A DNA stretch of 52,804 nucleotides from NCBI GenBank assembly GCA_002288455.1, contig NEUS01000011.1, forward strand, positions 1 through 52,804, written 5' to 3'. Within the stretch, counting starts at the first letter, position 1. Every line of letters starts with the position of its first letter. Origin of the DNA: Opitutia bacterium Tous-C1TDCM (GTDB lineage: Bacteria; Verrucomicrobiota; Verrucomicrobiia; Opitutales; Opitutaceae). Below the pieces are notes generated by a model. It made no database searches. It was not told where the DNA came from and saw only the letters and a program-made list of their open reading frames with translations. Below, piece by piece: positions 52,156 to 52,804 of this stretch. Both the position numbers and the translations under genes were made by a program.

Positions 52156-52254
52156 GCCTAACAAGGCGCCAGAGCCAACGATCACGTCCGTCACGCCTCC
52201 TGCTGGCGCAGGAGTCGCGCCGGCCGCGCTCGTGGCTCATCTTTGACGTTAGTC
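52156..52254 (+). other. attC21 (type A, 99 bp)
   Basis: R'' GCCTAAC, R' GTTAGTC. The unusual R' comes from cassette 22, whose own R'' is GACTAAC. Confidence 0.93.
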
Positions 52255-52552
52255 TTTCGATCCCTTCGGCATCGGTGCTGCGGCAGTTGAGATGACATTC
52301 TTCCAAGGCGATTCACCTCGAAAGTAGCTCGCCCCGCGATTCCCCCAGAACCAATTTCCCCTTCGCGATGACGAACGCCGAATCCCGATTTACCAAGCTG
52401 GAGCGGAAGTTGGTCCTTTCGGATTCCCGATTTGGCAAGATTGGGGCCGCAAAGTCGTTCCGGTTGGAGAGGACGCTTCGCGACAAGCGATCCCCTGGAG
52501 GCAATTTGAACGAAGGCATTCGTTCCCCCGGGGTCTTCGTTCCCTATTTTTC
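52249..52552 (+). other. Cassette 22 body: ORF-poor modular cassette
   Basis: Contains CCCAGAACCAATTTCCCC (about 52346), GAATCCCGATTTACCAAGCTG and GGATTCCCGATTTGGCAAGATTGG words and CGCTTCGCGACAAGCG, a hairpin-like word also seen in cassettes 7, 8 and 15. An open frame from 52368 runs through attC22 to its TGA. No convincing gene. Confidence 0.55.
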
Positions 52553-52651
52553 GACTAACAAGGCGCTAGAGCCAACGTCACCGTCTGTCACGATCCGTGC
52601 TGACGCACGGCTCGCGCCAGCCGCTGCCGTGGCTCATCTTTGACGTTAGGC
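52553..52651 (+). other. attC22 (type B, 99 bp)
   Basis: R'' GACTAAC, R' GTTAGGC. Hairpin ATCCGTGC/GCACGGCT. Confidence 0.93.
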
Positions 52652-52804
52652 GTCTTCGCGATGCGCACCTCTGGGATGAAGCGGGAGAATGCGATTCGGG
52701 AGGTTTTCCTGATTTCGAAGCTTGGCTCTCATTGCCGTAGAACCAATTTCGGTCCCGTGCAGCCGATGCCAAGGAATCAAGGGCGAGATTCGATGCCGTG
52801 GAAC
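52646..52804 (+). other. Cassette 23, partial; homologous to cassette 7
   Basis: Starts TTAGGC with the same leader word as cassette 21. From about 52700 it follows cassette 7 closely (GCCGTAGAACCAATTTCGGT, then GATGCCAAGGAATCAAGGGC) and is cut by the window end before its attC. Confidence 0.65.

Larger units (their letters stand above)
37274..52804. mobile_element. Chromosomal integron: integrase, attI and an array of at least 23 gene cassettes
   Basis: A divergent integron integrase gene, a presumed attI at about 39359 and 22 complete 99-bp attC sites with cassettes between them make up this element, which continues past the window end. The attC sites are highly alike over their full length, as in species-specific chromosomal arrays (the Vibrio type), rather than mixed as in mobile integrons. 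Cassette DNA is visibly less GC-rich than the flanking chromosome. All recognised cassette genes run left to right, away from the integrase, as expected for insertion at attI. Confidence 0.95.

Noticed and set aside
39762..52651. CRISPR array
   Set aside because: The 99-bp repeats are separated by gene-sized, unequal spacers, carry R''/R' boxes and a central hairpin, and follow an integron integrase. These are attC sites.
1..52804. tRNA, rRNA or tmRNA genes, including a tRNA target for the array
   Set aside because: No cloverleaf-like or rRNA-like sequence was recognised on either strand by eye.

Overview
The window is about 52.8 kb from a GC-rich bacterium, most likely a member of the Verrucomicrobiota close to the Opitutaceae. 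The pointers are paired Planctomycete-type cytochrome c (PSD1/DUF1549/DUF1553) and DUF1501 genes, Tat-exported Gfo/Idh/MocA oxidoreductases paired with HEAT-repeat proteins, large TonB-dependent receptors, and a codon use dominated by G/C at third positions. This assignment is inference from gene content; no rRNA or tRNA gene was seen.

Region 1 (1-14750) is mostly housekeeping: a ParA-type ATPase with a partial downstream gene, a GreA/B-like protein, a TonB protein, glycogen branching enzyme (glgB), a His-rich membrane metal-transporter-like protein, an amidohydrolase, and a purine group. The purine group has an AzgA-like NCS2 permease preceded by a structured leader, a frameshifted UraA/PbuX-like NCS2 permease, and adenine deaminase. 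A siderophore-type TonB-dependent receptor lies between the last two.

Region 2 (14980-37140) is a polysaccharide/secreted-enzyme type accessory region. It holds two PSD1 + DUF1501 pairs, two Gfo/Idh/MocA + HEAT pairs, a PAS-AraC regulator, a NarL-type sensor kinase and response regulator pair, and a second TonB-dependent receptor. Its intergenic spaces are filled with pyrimidine-rich low-complexity sequence and a 9-bp minisatellite related to GTCCCATCC.

Region 3 (37274-52804, running off the end) is a chromosomal integron. It has a divergent integron integrase gene, a presumed attI, and 22 complete attC sites, all exactly 99 bp, that delimit 22 complete cassettes and one partial cassette. 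Cassette sequence is visibly more AT-rich than the host DNA, and all recognised cassette genes point away from the integrase. They encode small proteins: a GIY-YIG nuclease, SRPBCC, SLBB, lipoproteins, small membrane proteins and several unknowns. In 22 of 22 cassettes the 7-bp R'' box at the 3' end is the exact reverse complement of the R' box at the cassette's own 5' end, as expected if each cassette moves as a circle cut between G and TT.

Unusual features of the integron are: (i) an integrase carrying a roughly 200-residue low-complexity linker grown from the local 9-bp minisatellite; (ii) a family of ORF-poor cassettes made of repeated, partly inverted words around ATTGGTTCTACGG; (iii) a conserved block of about 40 bp in front of one attC subtype that supplies an ATG opening a 33-codon frame through the whole attC; (iv) duplicated cassette blocks; and (v) a composite cassette carrying an internal half attC.
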